Counted from the first letter of the stretch, positions 35,179-44,477 are shown. The stretch: 64,000 nt of DNA from JALOLG01 sp963776935 (GCA_963776935.1 CAVZOP010000012.1:124001-188000); one strand, 5' to 3'. Program-made: numbers and translations. The notes: generated by a model from the sequence alone, not told the origin.

Positions 35179-35406
35179 TTCTCCGACGCTGCGTGATCGA
35201 GGGGGCGCACAGCGTGCGACTGGGTCGATCACTTGATGAATACGTGACCCATGGCCGGCGGACGCAGGGATACCGTCCGGGAGCGCCTCCGCACGGTGGC
35301 GGGACACATGCGATGAGGGCGGGCGGCGCGACGCGCTGGGGTGGAACGCCGGGGGCAACCGGTATCGGCTCACCGCACTGATCCGCTCGCCGTGCGGTGG
35401 CGTCCA
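35179..35406. repeat. Degenerate ~230-bp repeat, copy 3
   Basis: Blocks GACGCTGCGTGATCG, GCGCACAGCGTGCG, TTGATGAATACGTGACCCA, GGCCGG, GATGAGGGCGG, GGGCAACCGGT and GGTGGCGTCCA. The hairpin keeps CCGG/CCGG around GGGGCAA. It ends 70 bp before the RecQ-PRTase start. All three copies have the same orientation. Confidence 0.75.
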
Positions 35407-35476
35407 AGCTCACGTCGGCAACCGTCTGCTCGCCGCCCGGAGTAGTCGACACACCCCTTCGGCACAATGGCCGGCT

Positions 35477-37532
35477 ATGGGTCCCACGAGTCAGCCCGAC
35501 GAACTGCTCGACGCCTTGCGTCGGCTGACCGGGCGACCCGACGCGCAGTTCCGACCGCATCAGCGTGAAGCGGTCGAGGCGCTCGTCCGCGACCGGGCCC
35601 GTGTCCTCGTCGTCCAACGCACCGGATGGGGCAAGAGCGCGGTCTACTTCCTCGCCACGCGGCTGCTGCGCGACGCCGGGCTCGGGCCGACGCTGCTCAT
35701 CTCGCCGCTGCTCGCGCTGATGCGCAACCAGATCGATGCCGCGACCCGCCTCGGCTTGCGCTCGATGACGGTGAACAGCTCGGCGGCGACGACGGTCGAC
35801 GAGCTCGCCGCCCACATCACGGCGGACGACGTCGACCTGATCCTCGTCTCGCCCGAGCGGCTCGCCAATCCGGAGTTCGCCGATCTGGCGATGCCGCTGA
35901 TCGGAGCCCGACCCGGGCTGATGGTCATCGACGAGGTCCACTGCATCTCCGACTGGGGTCACGACTTCCGGCCCGACTACCGGCGGATCGGCAAGATCGT
36001 CGACCGGCTCGATCCGGCAACCGTGCCCGTGCTCGGCTGCACCGCCACCGCCAACGACCGCGTCGTCGCCGACGTCGGCGAACAGCTCGGCGCCGAGCTC
36101 ACCACGTTCCGCGGCTCGCTCGGTCGCGACGGCCTCGCGCTCAGCGCGCTGCGGCTCAACCGCCAGGCCGAACGTCTCGCCTGGCTCGCCGCTTCGCTCG
36201 AGAAGCTCCCCGGCTCGGGGATCATCTACTGCCTCACCGTGCGCGACACCGAGAACGTCGCCGAATGGCTCGTCGACCGCGGCTTCAACGTCGACCGATA
36301 CTTCGGCGGCCTCGACGGCGACGCCCGCATCGAATCGGAACGCCGGCTGCAGAGCAACGAGATCAAGGCGCTCGTCGCCACCACCGCGCTCGGGATGGGC
36401 TACGACAAGCCCGACCTCGGATTCGTCGTCCACTTCCAGGCCCCTGGCTCCGCCGTCGCCTACTACCAGCAGGTCGGGCGGGCGGGACGCGCCCTCGACC
36501 GCAGCGAGGCCGTTCTCCTGCGCGGCGTCGAGGACGCCGACATCCAGGACTTCTTCATCACCCAGGCGTTCGCTCCGCCCGAGGTCGCCAACCGCGTGCT
36601 CGCCGTGTTCGACGCGGCGAGCGGGCCGGTGTCGCTCAACCACGTGATGGCGGAGATCGACATCAAGCTCGGCCCGCTCGAGCTCGTCGTCAAGCAACTC
36701 GACGTCGACGGCGCGCTCCGCCGCATCAAGGCGAGGACGTACGAGCGGACGCTGCAGCCGTGGACGTACCCGACCGAACGCGTGGAGTCGGTCACCGCGG
36801 CCAGGCGGGTCGAGCAGGCATCGATGCGCGAGTACCTCGAGACGGCGCGATGCCGGATGCAGTTCCTGACCGACCTCCTCGACGATCCCGCTCGCGACGC
36901 GTGCGGCATCTGCGACAACTGCACCGGCGAGTCGGCGGCGATCGATCTTCCGACGGAATTGGTGGCCGCGGCGGAGGCGTTCCTCCGCAACCGTCCGTTG
37001 GTCATCACGCCCAAGCGCCAGGGAGTCGCGGTCGGCGATCGTGTCGAGGAAGGGCGCGCCCTCGCGCAGTGGGGAGACGCCGGTTGGGGAGCGCTCGTAC
37101 GTGCGGGGCGACAGGAGACCGAAGCGTTCGACGAGCGGCTCATCGATGCACTCGCCGAGATGATCCGGGTCTGGCGGCCCGAACCGGCGCCCGAGTGGAT
37201 CGCCGCCGTGCCCTCGATTCGTCGACCACGACTCGTCGACGAACTCGCGCGCGCGCTCGCGGCCAGGATGGAGCTGCCCTACGAGACCTGTGTCGTCAAG
37301 GTCGACGAGCGGCCCGAGCAGCGGTACCAGCAGAACCGTGCCCATCAGGAGGCGAATGTCGTCGGGCGCCTTCGCCGTCAACGGCACGGTCCCGTCCGGT
37401 CCCGTGCTGCTCGTCGACGATCTCGTCGGCTCGGGTTGGACGATGGCCGAGGTCGGTCGAGTGCTGCGGCGGGCGGGATCCGGGCCGGTCCACCCGGTGA
37501 CGTTGGCGTCGACCGCGGGACGCGACACGTGA
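35477..37532 (+). CDS. RecQ-type DNA helicase with C-terminal phosphoribosyltransferase domain (one frameshift)
   Basis: About 685 aa. The helicase core has QRTGWGKSAVYF (motif I), VIDEVHCISDWGHDFRPDYR (motif II, DEVH), TTALGMGYDKPDLGFVVHFQ and QQVGRAGRALDR (motif VI). A four-Cys zinc segment (DACGICDNC) and a winged-helix-like region follow. After RPEQRYQQNRAHQEANV the frame breaks near 37350-37370. The other frame gives GPVLLVDDLVGSGWTMAEVG, a PRPP-binding loop of type I phosphoribosyltransferases, ending at 37532. Helicase-PRTase joining points to a conflict or repair role rather than nucleotide salvage. The DprA-like gene follows on the same strand. The start is the ATG at 35477. Confidence 0.85.
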
Positions 37533-37648
37533 CCGTCGTCGACTGACACGAAGGCCGACCACCGTCAGAGAAATCTCGGGCACGCAGCGTCCCAATTGGT
37601 CTACGCTCGGCATCGCAATTTGGCTTCAAAGAGCGGGAAGCGGGACAG

Positions 37649-38560
37649 ATGAAGCCCTCACGCGAGACCAGCCGCGCGGCACTCTTGCTGACGAACCGTC
37701 TGGTGAAGACCGACGCCAAACCGATGACCGCGCGCGAGTTCTGGGGTGTGGTCGAGCGGGTCGAGGACCTGTCGATCCTGCTCCACCTCGATGTCAGCGA
37801 GCTCGTCGAGAAGCTGTCGTTCGATGCCGCGGCCGCCGATCGCATCCGCTCGCTGCTCGCCGCGTCGACGGCGCTTGCCTTCGAACGTGAACGACTCGAA
37901 GAGGGCGGGATCTCGCTCGTCTCGGTGTTCGACGAGACCTTCCCGCCGGTGTTGCGCGGCCGGCTCGGGACGGCGTGCCCGCCGTTCCTCCTCCTCGTCG
38001 GGCCGACGAACTGGTTGACGACTCCCGGGCTGGGTGTCGTCGGCTCGCGGGACGCGAGCGATGCCAGTCTCGAGGTGGCCAAGCGTTCCGCGGAGATGGC
38101 CGCCGAACGTGGCTGGGCCGTCATCAGCGGGCTCGCACGCGGCGTCGACCGCGTCGCGATGGCGGCGGCGCTCGACGCCGGCGGTGTGGTCGTCGGCGTG
38201 CCGGCGGAAGGCATCCGCCGGGCATCGCGAAACGCCGAGATCCGCCGGCGGGTCCACGGCGGCGAGCTGTGCATGGCCAGCCCCTTCGGTCCCGACACCC
38301 CGTTCCAAGCCGGCAACACGATGGGGCGCAACAAGATCATCTACGCGCTGTCGAGGGTGACGTTCGTCGCCGACTCCGACAAGGGGTCGGGTGGCACATG
38401 GGCCGGCGCGACCGAGGCACTCGACAAGGGGTACGCGCCGGTCGCCGTGTGGGCGGGCAAAGGCGCGCGCGAAGGCAACGAGGAGTTGGCCCGCCGAGGT
38501 GCCACGGCCGTCGCCCACGTCGCCGATCTGTTCGAGGTCAATCCATCGCCACCGCGGTGA
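37649..38560 (+). CDS. DprA/SLOG-family protein
   Basis: 303 aa. An N-terminal helical part precedes a Rossmann-like DprA fold: LGVVGSRDASDASLEVAKRS, VISGLARGVDRVAMAAALDA, then GNTMGRNKIIYALSRVTFVA, DSDKGSGGTWAGATEALDKG. These are the DprA signatures (GSR, SGxAxGxD, RN.ii..Ls). DprA loads RecA on incoming DNA; in the ShosTA/PsiTA systems a DprA homologue is the antitoxin to a PRTase toxin. Here the PRTase domain is on the RecQ protein just upstream (116-bp gap). It lacks the winged-helix tail of housekeeping DprA. It is convergent with the DUF488 fragment. Confidence 0.85.
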   Translation: MKPSRETSRAALLLTNRLVKTDAKPMTAREFWGVVERVEDLSILLHLDVSELVEKLSFDAAAADRIRSLLAASTALAFERERLEEGGISLVSVFDETFPPVLRGRLGTACPPFLLLVGPTNWLTTPGLGVVGSRDASDASLEVAKRSAEMAAERGWAVISGLARGVDRVAMAAALDAGGVVVGVPAEGIRRASRNAEIRRRVHGGELCMASPFGPDTPFQAGNTMGRNKIIYALSRVTFVADSDKGSGGTWAGATEALDKGYAPVAVWAGKGAREGNEELARRGATAVAHVADLFEVNPSPPR

Positions 38561-38563
38561 CGA

Positions 38564-38734
38564 TCAGACGGGATCGACTCGCAGCGCCGGCTGTTCGGCG
38601 ACGAGTCGAAAAGTCTGCTTGCGCGAGATCGCGTTCGCCCGCACGTCGAGGACGATCTCGACGCCACGATCCGTCAACTCGGCGATGAACTCGTCGAGTG
38701 GACGACCCTCGTATCCGATCGTCACGACGGTCAT
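38564..38734 (-). pseudogene. Truncated DUF488 protein
   Basis: Starts MTVVTIGYEGRPLDEFIAEL, then GVEIVLDVRANAISRKQTF, a textbook DUF488 opening, but stops after 56 residues while DUF488 proteins are about 120-180. Downstream is the end of the convergent DprA-like gene, so the rest has been lost. A second frame nearby (ADFSTRRRTAG) hints at an indel too. It overlaps the upstream membrane-protein stop by 4 bases, so it is the last member of the PadR operon. Confidence 0.7.
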
Positions 38735-39633
38735 CGACGTCGACGGTCGCACCGCGGCATCAGACGCGCGGCGATCAGGCGCAGGTTGCGACGGGTCAGG
38801 CCGGCGGCGATCAGGAATGCCGCACCCATCACCATCCAACGAATCACTGGGCCGATCGTCGACTCGCCCGCCCGAACGGCGACGAGGATGGCCGCGAGTC
38901 CTGCTGGATCGGTCGCGACGAATCGCCAGAACAACGCGACCGCAGCCGCCACGCCCAACCGCGGATCGGCTACTGAGACGAGCAGCAGACCGACGGGCAC
39001 GGCGATCGTCATGAATGCCACCGTGACGGCTGGACGCGTCGACGTCGGTCGTGACCGCGAGGCCACCGCCAACGAGCGCAAGTGCAGCGAGAGCGAGCAC
39101 GGATCCGCGATGCGCGCCGCGCCCCAGCGACGGTCGCGCACCGATCGACAGTGCGATCGCCGACGTGGTCACGAGGGCGGCCTCCGACGCCCCGAGCTCG
39201 TCGAGCTGCACCGCCCACCATGAAGCAAACGTGGCCACACACGCCGCGACGCGAACCACGGCGACGAGACCGTGACCTCGCACGATGATCCCGACGACAG
39301 CCACGACGAGCGCGCCGAGCGCGGCGACCGGCGCAGGAGCCGGCCTCGGCCGCGAACGCCGACGGGAACAGCGCCGCGACACCTGCGACCGCGGTCAACG
39401 CACCGCCGAACCACAGTCCCTGGCGGAGGAACGCGGCGGCATCGCCGTCGGTCGCGTGACGTGCCCGCAGTTCGATGCCGGTCGACGCCAGCGCCGCGAT
39501 CTCGCCGGCCGTTCCGCACCGCCCGCGCTCGCGTCCGAGTCTGACGGCGTCGCGCAAGAGGTCGTCGCGCGACGCCGTCGTCGAGCTCGACCCGGTCGAC
39601 GAGCCGCCGCATCACACGTTCGCCGACGGTCAC
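38731..39633 (-). CDS. Membrane protein paired with PadR regulator (three frameshifts, net zero)
   Basis: The reconstructed product is about 300 aa: a soluble N-terminal stretch (MTVGERVMRRLVDRVELDDG; AVRLGRERGR), then about eight hydrophobic segments. These include LWFGGALTAVAGVAALFPSA, APVAALGALVVAVVGIIVRG, ALALVGGGLAVTTDV, VAFMTIAVPVGLLLVSVADP and IRWMVMGAAFLIAAGL. The pieces lie in three frames, with switches near 39550, 39320-39350 and 39030, and the total length is exactly 301 codons. The ATG overlaps the PadR stop. The layout (PadR followed by a HAAS/permease-prefix-type membrane protein) is common, with unknown function. Confidence 0.6.
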
Positions 39634-39956
39634 GACGTCGCCCTGCGCAGCTGTGAGCGGCCCATCGCGGCGTTGGCCTCGAGACGGTCGAGCTCGTCGG
39701 CGAGGAGCTTGGCGCCGGACGGCGTGAGCGAGAAGATGCGACGCTCCGGACCGCCCTCCTTGGCCGTGCCGTCGAAGGCGACGATGCCATCGGCCTGCAA
39801 CCGTGCCAGCGCCCCGTACAGCGTGCCCGCCCGCAGTTTGAGGCGGCCGTCGGACAACTCCTCGACGGTCTTGATGATCGCGTAGCCGTGGAGCGGCCCG
39901 GCCGCCAGCGCGGACAGCACGTACAGCGTCGGCTCGCGGATCGGGGTGTTGGCCAT
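39630..39956 (-). CDS. PadR-family transcriptional regulator
   Basis: 108 aa. A winged-helix repressor with the PadR pattern: PTLYVLSALAAGPLHGYAII, LKLRAGTLYGALARLQADGI and RRIFSLTPSGAKLLADELDR. PadR proteins repress membrane or efflux genes until a small ligand binds. It is first in an operon with the membrane protein and the DUF488 fragment (4-base overlaps). It is divergent from the molybdopterin oxidoreductase across a 152-base gap, so it may also control that gene. Confidence 0.92.
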   Translation of the reverse strand: MANTPIREPTLYVLSALAAGPLHGYAIIKTVEELSDGRLKLRAGTLYGALARLQADGIVAFDGTAKEGGPERRIFSLTPSGAKLLADELDRLEANAAMGRSQLRRATS

Positions 39957-40108
39957 GTGTGGAGTGCCTCGGGGTTGGTCGCGTGCGCGGCCGCGATCCT
40001 GTGGTCAGTCAGTCGGTGTACCGATCACCAAAGTAGTTGGACGTCAATGAGCGCAGTGGCGTCACTATACCGTTGACATGTCTACCGGACGGCGTCAGAG
40101 TGAGGTGA

Positions 40109-41161
40109 GTGGAGACGAACACCCGCCCGCGTCCTCGGCGGCCTTCGGTGTCGCCGATCTCGCGGCTCAGCTCGTCGCAGGTCAACCTGCTGCTCGAGGC
40201 ACTCCTCATCGGCGCCTTCGTCACGGGTGTCACGTCGTGGGCAGTCGGCACCGGATGGGCGCGGTGGTGGACGGTCGCCCACGCGCTGTTCGGTCTGACG
40301 GTGCTCGTGCTGGCGCCCGCCAAGCTGCGTCGTTCGGTGCGCACCGGCATGCGTCGCCGGCGAGCGACACGCTGGCTGTCGATCGGATTCGGCGTGCTCG
40401 TCATCGTGACCGTCGGGCTCGGTGTGCTCCACGCCACCGGCCTGTGGTTCGGCGTCGGGTACTGGTCCTCGCTGTGGACGCACTTCCTCGCCGCCTTCTT
40501 GCTGATCCCGCTGTTGATCTGGCACGTCGTGTCGCGCCCGGTCCGCCCCCGCCGAGTCGACGCCAATCGGAGGATGTTGCTGGGCGGCGCCGCGGCGGCC
40601 GGGATCGCCGCCGCCGTGTACGGCACGCAGGAGACGCTGGCGCGGGTCGGTGGGTTGGCGGGCGGTGACCGACGGTTCAGCGGTTCGCACGAGATCGGGT
40701 CGTTCGACCCCGACCGGATGCCGACCGTGCAGTGGATCAACGACAACGCGCCGTCGACGCCGGCCGATCAATGGGAGTTGCGGATCCGCGGCCAGCTCGT
40801 CGACCTCGACGGACTGCGCTCCCGCTCTGCCCCTGTCGAGGCCGCACTCGACTGCACCGGCGGGTGGTGGAGCAAACAGTCGTGGGATGCGGTCGCGCTG
40901 TCCTCACTCGTCGACGCGTCGTCGGCGCGCAGCATCCGGATCACGTCGGCGACCGGCTACTCGCGGCTGCTCCCGTCCGGCGATGCCGATCACCTCTACC
41001 TCGCCACCGGCTACGGCGGCCGACCACTGCGGCGCGGCCACGGCGCGCCCGTACGTCTGATCGCGCCCGGCCGCCGCGGTCCGTGGTGGGTCAAGTGGGT
41101 GACCGAGGTGGACCTCGACGATCGACCGTGGTGGTTGCAACTGCCGTTCCCGCCGACCTGA
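40109..41161 (+). CDS. Molybdopterin-dependent oxidoreductase with membrane domain
   Basis: 350 aa. The N-terminal third has about four hydrophobic helices (LLLEALLIGAFVTGVTSWAV; WTVAHALFGLTVLVLAPAKL; IGFGVLVIVTVGLGVLHATG; LAAFLLIPLLIWHVVSRPV) with His residues placed as in heme-binding cytochrome b-like modules. The C-terminal part is a sulfite-oxidase-type molybdopterin domain, with the Mo-ligand Cys in ALDCTGGWW and the ending WVKWVTEVDLDDRPWWLQLP. It passes electrons between an outside substrate and the membrane; the substrate is unknown. It starts at the GTG at 40109, close to a GAGG box. Confidence 0.85.
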   Translation: METNTRPRPRRPSVSPISRLSSSQVNLLLEALLIGAFVTGVTSWAVGTGWARWWTVAHALFGLTVLVLAPAKLRRSVRTGMRRRRATRWLSIGFGVLVIVTVGLGVLHATGLWFGVGYWSSLWTHFLAAFLLIPLLIWHVVSRPVRPRRVDANRRMLLGGAAAAGIAAAVYGTQETLARVGGLAGGDRRFSGSHEIGSFDPDRMPTVQWINDNAPSTPADQWELRIRGQLVDLDGLRSRSAPVEAALDCTGGWWSKQSWDAVALSSLVDASSARSIRITSATGYSRLLPSGDADHLYLATGYGGRPLRRGHGAPVRLIAPGRRGPWWVKWVTEVDLDDRPWWLQLPFPPT

Positions 41162-41284
41162 GCCGAGCGACCGTCCGCTCATCTCGTCACCCGTTCGATG
41201 TCGCACCCCCTCGCTACCGTGAACACATAGGCATCGGAGCCGGCCGACGGGTTCCCCGCATCCCACCACACGCGGAGGAACGCC

Positions 41285-42031
41285 ATGCCCCTCACCGGTC
41301 ACATCTCCCAACTCGACCACCTCTACTGGAACACCGATCTTCCCGTCGCCGAGATCGCCGAACGCATCGGGCTGCCCGCCAACCAACTCAGCCTCTACGC
41401 CACGCCGCAGCCGGCGGGCGTGCAGTGCTACCTGTGTCACGCCGATCTGGCGTTCACCAGCCGATCCCAGCGCAACGGACAACGACTTCGGTGTCGCACC
41501 TGCGCGTGCACGCGTCGGCATCCCGATGCCGACCGCCGTCACGCCGCCCGTCACCAGGCAGAGCGGTGGCAGGAACTGCCGGCCAAGGGATCGGTGATCC
41601 TCGTCCGGCATGGTCACGACGTCGGACACGCGGTCGAGAACTGCCTCGACGCGCTCGCCCGCGCCGGACGCGGATGGGATCAGCGGTCGATCGTGCTGCT
41701 CACCGATGCCGACCGCAGCCCCGATGCAGTTGTCGCCGCACTCGAAGAGTTCGAAGCCGGCGTGCTCGCCGTCTCGTCACTCTGTGACCTCGGTGCCACG
41801 CAGACCGAGCGACTGCAGGTCCTGTTCCGCGTCACGAACGAGGGGTGGTGGGTAGTCGCCGGCAGCGACGCCGAGATGCAGCATCGCGTCACCTCGTACG
41901 ACCTCGAGTTACGGGAGCACGACGAAGACTCCGAATGGCCCGGCGACTACATGAACGATTACGAGCGTCCGTTCGCCGATCGTCTGATCAACGCGACCGC
42001 CAGCTTCCGGAACCACAGCGTCGCCGGCTGA
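41285..42031 (+). CDS. Hypothetical protein with HTH-like start and zinc-ribbon-like cysteines
   Basis: 248 aa. Residues 1-40 look like a short recognition helix (LPVAEIAERIGLPANQLSLY). Two Cys pairs follow (VQCYLCHADL and LRCRTCACTRRHP), a likely zinc site. The C-terminal half is an alpha/beta domain (SIVLLTDADRSPDAVVAALE; RVTNEGWWVVAGSDAEMQHR) that I do not recognise. GGAGGA precedes the ATG at 41285. It is a complete frame with good codon use. It may bind DNA, but this rests only on the short helix and the cysteines. Confidence 0.6.
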   Translation: MPLTGHISQLDHLYWNTDLPVAEIAERIGLPANQLSLYATPQPAGVQCYLCHADLAFTSRSQRNGQRLRCRTCACTRRHPDADRRHAARHQAERWQELPAKGSVILVRHGHDVGHAVENCLDALARAGRGWDQRSIVLLTDADRSPDAVVAALEEFEAGVLAVSSLCDLGATQTERLQVLFRVTNEGWWVVAGSDAEMQHRVTSYDLELREHDEDSEWPGDYMNDYERPFADRLINATASFRNHSVAG

Positions 42032-42083
42032 CCACATTCGCCGAGTGATTGCAGATCGTCGCGAATCACAGCAGAATGCATGC

Positions 42084-42318
42084 ATGCCAGCCATCACGAT
42101 CCGCGGCGTGCCAACTGAGACACGTGACGAACTGGCTGCTCGCGCTGCCGCCACAGGGCGGTCATTGCAGGAGTATCTGCGACGCGAGCTGATCCAGCTC
42201 GCGAATCGGCCCGACAACGAGGTCGTGCTCGCGAGGATCGTCGAGCGAAAGCGGCAGACGGGCTCGTCGATGACGACCGCGCGAGATCCTCGATCACCGG
42301 GCGGCCGACCGCCGGTGA
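42084..42318 (+). CDS. vapB: FitA/VapB-type antitoxin (frameshift near its end)
   Basis: About 78 aa. It starts MPAITIRGVPTETRDELAAR, then GRSLQEYLRRELIQLANRP, a FitA-like ribbon-helix-helix antitoxin. In the written frame it reads straight into the PIN toxin as one protein. In the neighbouring frame after about 42275 it reads EILDHRAADRR and stops at 42316-42318. That is the normal family ending, and the stop overlaps the toxin GTG (GTGA). One extra base in the assembly would explain the fusion. The repeated ATGC just before the start (ATGCATGCATG) may be part of an operator. Confidence 0.75.
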
Positions 42319-42719
42319 CACTCGTCGCCGACTCGTCGGTGGTGGTCGCCGCGCTCGTCGCCACCGGGGACGATGGAACGTGGGCGACGTCACTCCTCGC
42401 GTCGCAACCAATCGCGGCGCCGCACCTGATGCCCGTCGAGGTTGCCAACGTGCTCCGCTGGGCGGCGCGCGCCGGCAACATCAGCCACGACGTCGCTTCA
42501 CTGGCGCACGGTGATCTCCTCCAGTTGCGGTTCGAGTTGTTCTCCTACGAGCCGTTTGCCGAACGCGTATGGGACCTGCGCGAGAACCTGACGGCATGCG
42601 ACGGCTGGTATGTCGCCCTCGCCGAGGCCTTGGGCGTGCCGCTTGCCACGCTGGACGACCGACTTGTACGTGCTCATGGCCCGCGGTGTGAGTTCGTCAC
42701 CCCATCGACAGGATCGTGA
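42315..42719 (+). CDS. vapC: VapC-type PIN-domain toxin
   Basis: 134 aa from the GTG at 42315. The core is TLVADSSVVVAALVATGDDG (first Asp), PHLMPVEVANVLRWAARAG (Glu), TACDGWYVALAEALGVPLAT and LDDRLVRAHGPRC (later Asp residues). It should cleave RNA unless bound by the antitoxin encoded just upstream. It can be read as the C-terminal half of a single 224-residue frame with the antitoxin, but the hidden GTGA overlap argues for two genes. Confidence 0.88.
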   Translation: MTLVADSSVVVAALVATGDDGTWATSLLASQPIAAPHLMPVEVANVLRWAARAGNISHDVASLAHGDLLQLRFELFSYEPFAERVWDLRENLTACDGWYVALAEALGVPLATLDDRLVRAHGPRCEFVTPSTGS

Positions 42720-42799
42720 TGCTCGTTCCGGAGGGTCAACCGACACAATTCGGCCGAGCGGGACGATGACGGTTCCACGTGAGCCGTACGCTCGCGCCG

Positions 42800-43517
42800 A
42801 TGCCTGAGCAGACCTTGGAACCGATGCCGGAGGACTGGACAACGGGGTTGGCGATCGTCGCCCACCCTGATGATCTCGAGTACGGGTCGGCGAGCGCCAT
42901 CGCCAAGTGGACGGCAGCGGGCAAGCGGATCACGTACGCGCTCGTGACGAGTGGCGAAGCCGGCCTGGCGATCCCACCGGAGGAGGCGGGCCCGCTCCGC
43001 GAAGCCGAGGAGCGCGCGAGCGCGGCGGTCGTCGGCGTCGACACGGTCGAGTTCCTCGGTCACCGTGACGGTGTGATCACGGAGGGGCTGGACCTTCGGT
43101 GCGACCTCGCCCGCGCGATCCGGCGTCACCGGCCGGAGGTCGTGATGGGGATCAACTTCCGCGACTCGTGGGGTGGGCCGAGCCTCAACATGGCCGACCA
43201 CCGTCACGTCGGCATCGCCACCATCGACGCCATCCGCGACGCGGCCAACCGTTGGGTCTTCCCCGAGCTCGTCGACGAGGGACACGAGCCGTGGAGCGGC
43301 GTCCAGTTCGCATGCTTCGAGCGCGTCACCGCAACCGACCCACTACGTCGACATCACCGGATGGTTGGAGCACGGCATCGAGTCGCTCGAGCAGCACCGC
43401 GTGTACCTCGATCACGTCAAGGCCGACGCCAGGGAGATGCTCACCGGCTGGGCCGTCGCGACCGGCGCCAAAGTCGGGTGCGAACACGCGGCTGCGTTCG
43501 AGGTCATCCGACCCTGA
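42800..43517 (+). CDS. PIG-L/LmbE-family deacetylase (one frameshift)
   Basis: About 239 aa, a zinc-dependent N-acetylglucosaminyl-type deacetylase family that includes mycothiol enzymes MshB and Mca. The metal motif AHPDDLEYG is at residues 23-31, and the second site is NMADHRHVGIATIDA. The first frame runs to FERVTATDP; the other frame takes over near 43330 with THYVDITGWLEHGIESLEQH and ends EVIRP at 43517. The start is the ATG at 42800 (a GTG at 42779 is in frame). The specific substrate is not known; the family fits an actinobacterium using mycothiol. Confidence 0.85.
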
Positions 43518-43521
43518 ACGG

Positions 43522-44451
43522 CTACGTGGTGGAAGGCGTCACGCCGAGACGAATGCGCCACGAGAACGACAGCCCGGGGCTGGCGCCGGCCGCGAACGCG
43601 GCGTGCACGTCCCGCTCGAAGTCGGTGGCGCCGAGATCGTCGTCGGTCATCCCCAGACGGACCAATCCCTGATAGCTGCCCTGACTGCGCATCACCGCCA
43701 CGAACCGCGCCGCGCCTGCGCCGTCGTCGCCACCGGGCGCCGGCTCGTCGAAGACCAGCTCGCGGGTGAACGCGAAGTGTCGGCTGGCGTCGAGTCGCTC
43801 GAGGTGTTGGCGTTTCGACCACGACCGCACGCCGCCCGGCATCAGGCGGTTGCGGTGCGGATCACGAAGGTCCTCGTCGACGAGCGCCGGGTCGCCGGCG
43901 TCGATCGGGCGCCGCAGCTGCTCGCCTGAGTCACCCTGCGCGGCACGCGCCTCGAAGACCCGGATCCGTGCGTGCAGCGTTGCCCACGCCTGCTCCGCTC
44001 GGGCGACACCCGACACCGGCGGCCAGTCGGCATCCGCGATCGCGAACACGCCACCGGGGCGCAGGATCCGAACGACCTCGGCCAACGTCGGCTCCGGCTC
44101 CATCCAGTGCATCGCTTGCACCGCCAACACCACGTCGGCAACGCCGTCGCCGAGACCGGTGCGGTGCGACACGCCGGCCGCGTAGGTGACTCCAGGTGTG
44201 AGCCGCGACTCGGCGACCGCCCGCATGTCGTCGTTCGGCTCGATGCCGATGACCGAGCCCGCCCAACCCGCCGCCCAGCGCGACGACAATCCGGTGCCGC
44301 TGCCGAGGTCGACGACTGCCGGGCGCGGCACGTTCGCGTAGCTCGCCAGGAGTGGCCCCAGCGCGCGCGGAGGCGACGGACGGTTCGCGTCGTACAGGTC
44401 GGCGAATCCACTGAAGCGATCGGTGTTCGCATCCCCGGCCGCATCGGTCAT
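43522..44451 (-). CDS. Class I SAM-dependent methyltransferase
   Basis: 309 aa. The SAM motif VVDLGSGTGLSSRWAA is at about residues 45-60, with acidic motif II GIEPNDDM, motif III VLAVQAMHWMEPEPT and the post-motif ILRPGGVFAIADADW. The C-terminal part is a mixed domain. It is similar to small-molecule (UbiE/Methyltransf_11) enzymes. It follows the VOC gene by 26 bases on the same strand, so both may answer to the divergent TetR regulator. It converges with the deacetylase gene (4-base gap). Confidence 0.9.
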   Translation of the reverse strand: MTDAAGDANTDRFSGFADLYDANRPSPPRALGPLLASYANVPRPAVVDLGSGTGLSSRWAAGWAGSVIGIEPNDDMRAVAESRLTPGVTYAAGVSHRTGLGDGVADVVLAVQAMHWMEPEPTLAEVVRILRPGGVFAIADADWPPVSGVARAEQAWATLHARIRVFEARAAQGDSGEQLRRPIDAGDPALVDEDLRDPHRNRLMPGGVRSWSKRQHLERLDASRHFAFTRELVFDEPAPGGDDGAGAARFVAVMRSQGSYQGLVRLGMTDDDLGATDFERDVHAAFAAGASPGLSFSWRIRLGVTPSTT

Positions 44452-44477
44452 CGACGGATGGTACGTCCGTCCGCCGA

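Noticed and set aside
33461..35406. A retron or group II intron as the source of the ~230-bp repeats
   Set aside because: No reverse transcriptase gene and no intron domain V sequence is present near them.
34763..37549. A long open frame of over 900 codons on the minus strand opposite the RecQ-PRTase gene
   Set aside because: It is composed of low-complexity Arg/Asp/Glu/Val codons and mirrors the GC-biased third positions of the real gene; RecQ motifs are clear on the plus strand.
13336..37644. A 17-base identical match (13336 and 37628) as a shared regulatory site
   Set aside because: In one place it is coding sequence at the start of a gene and in the other it is a leader; in 64 kb of GC-rich DNA a chance match of this length is possible.
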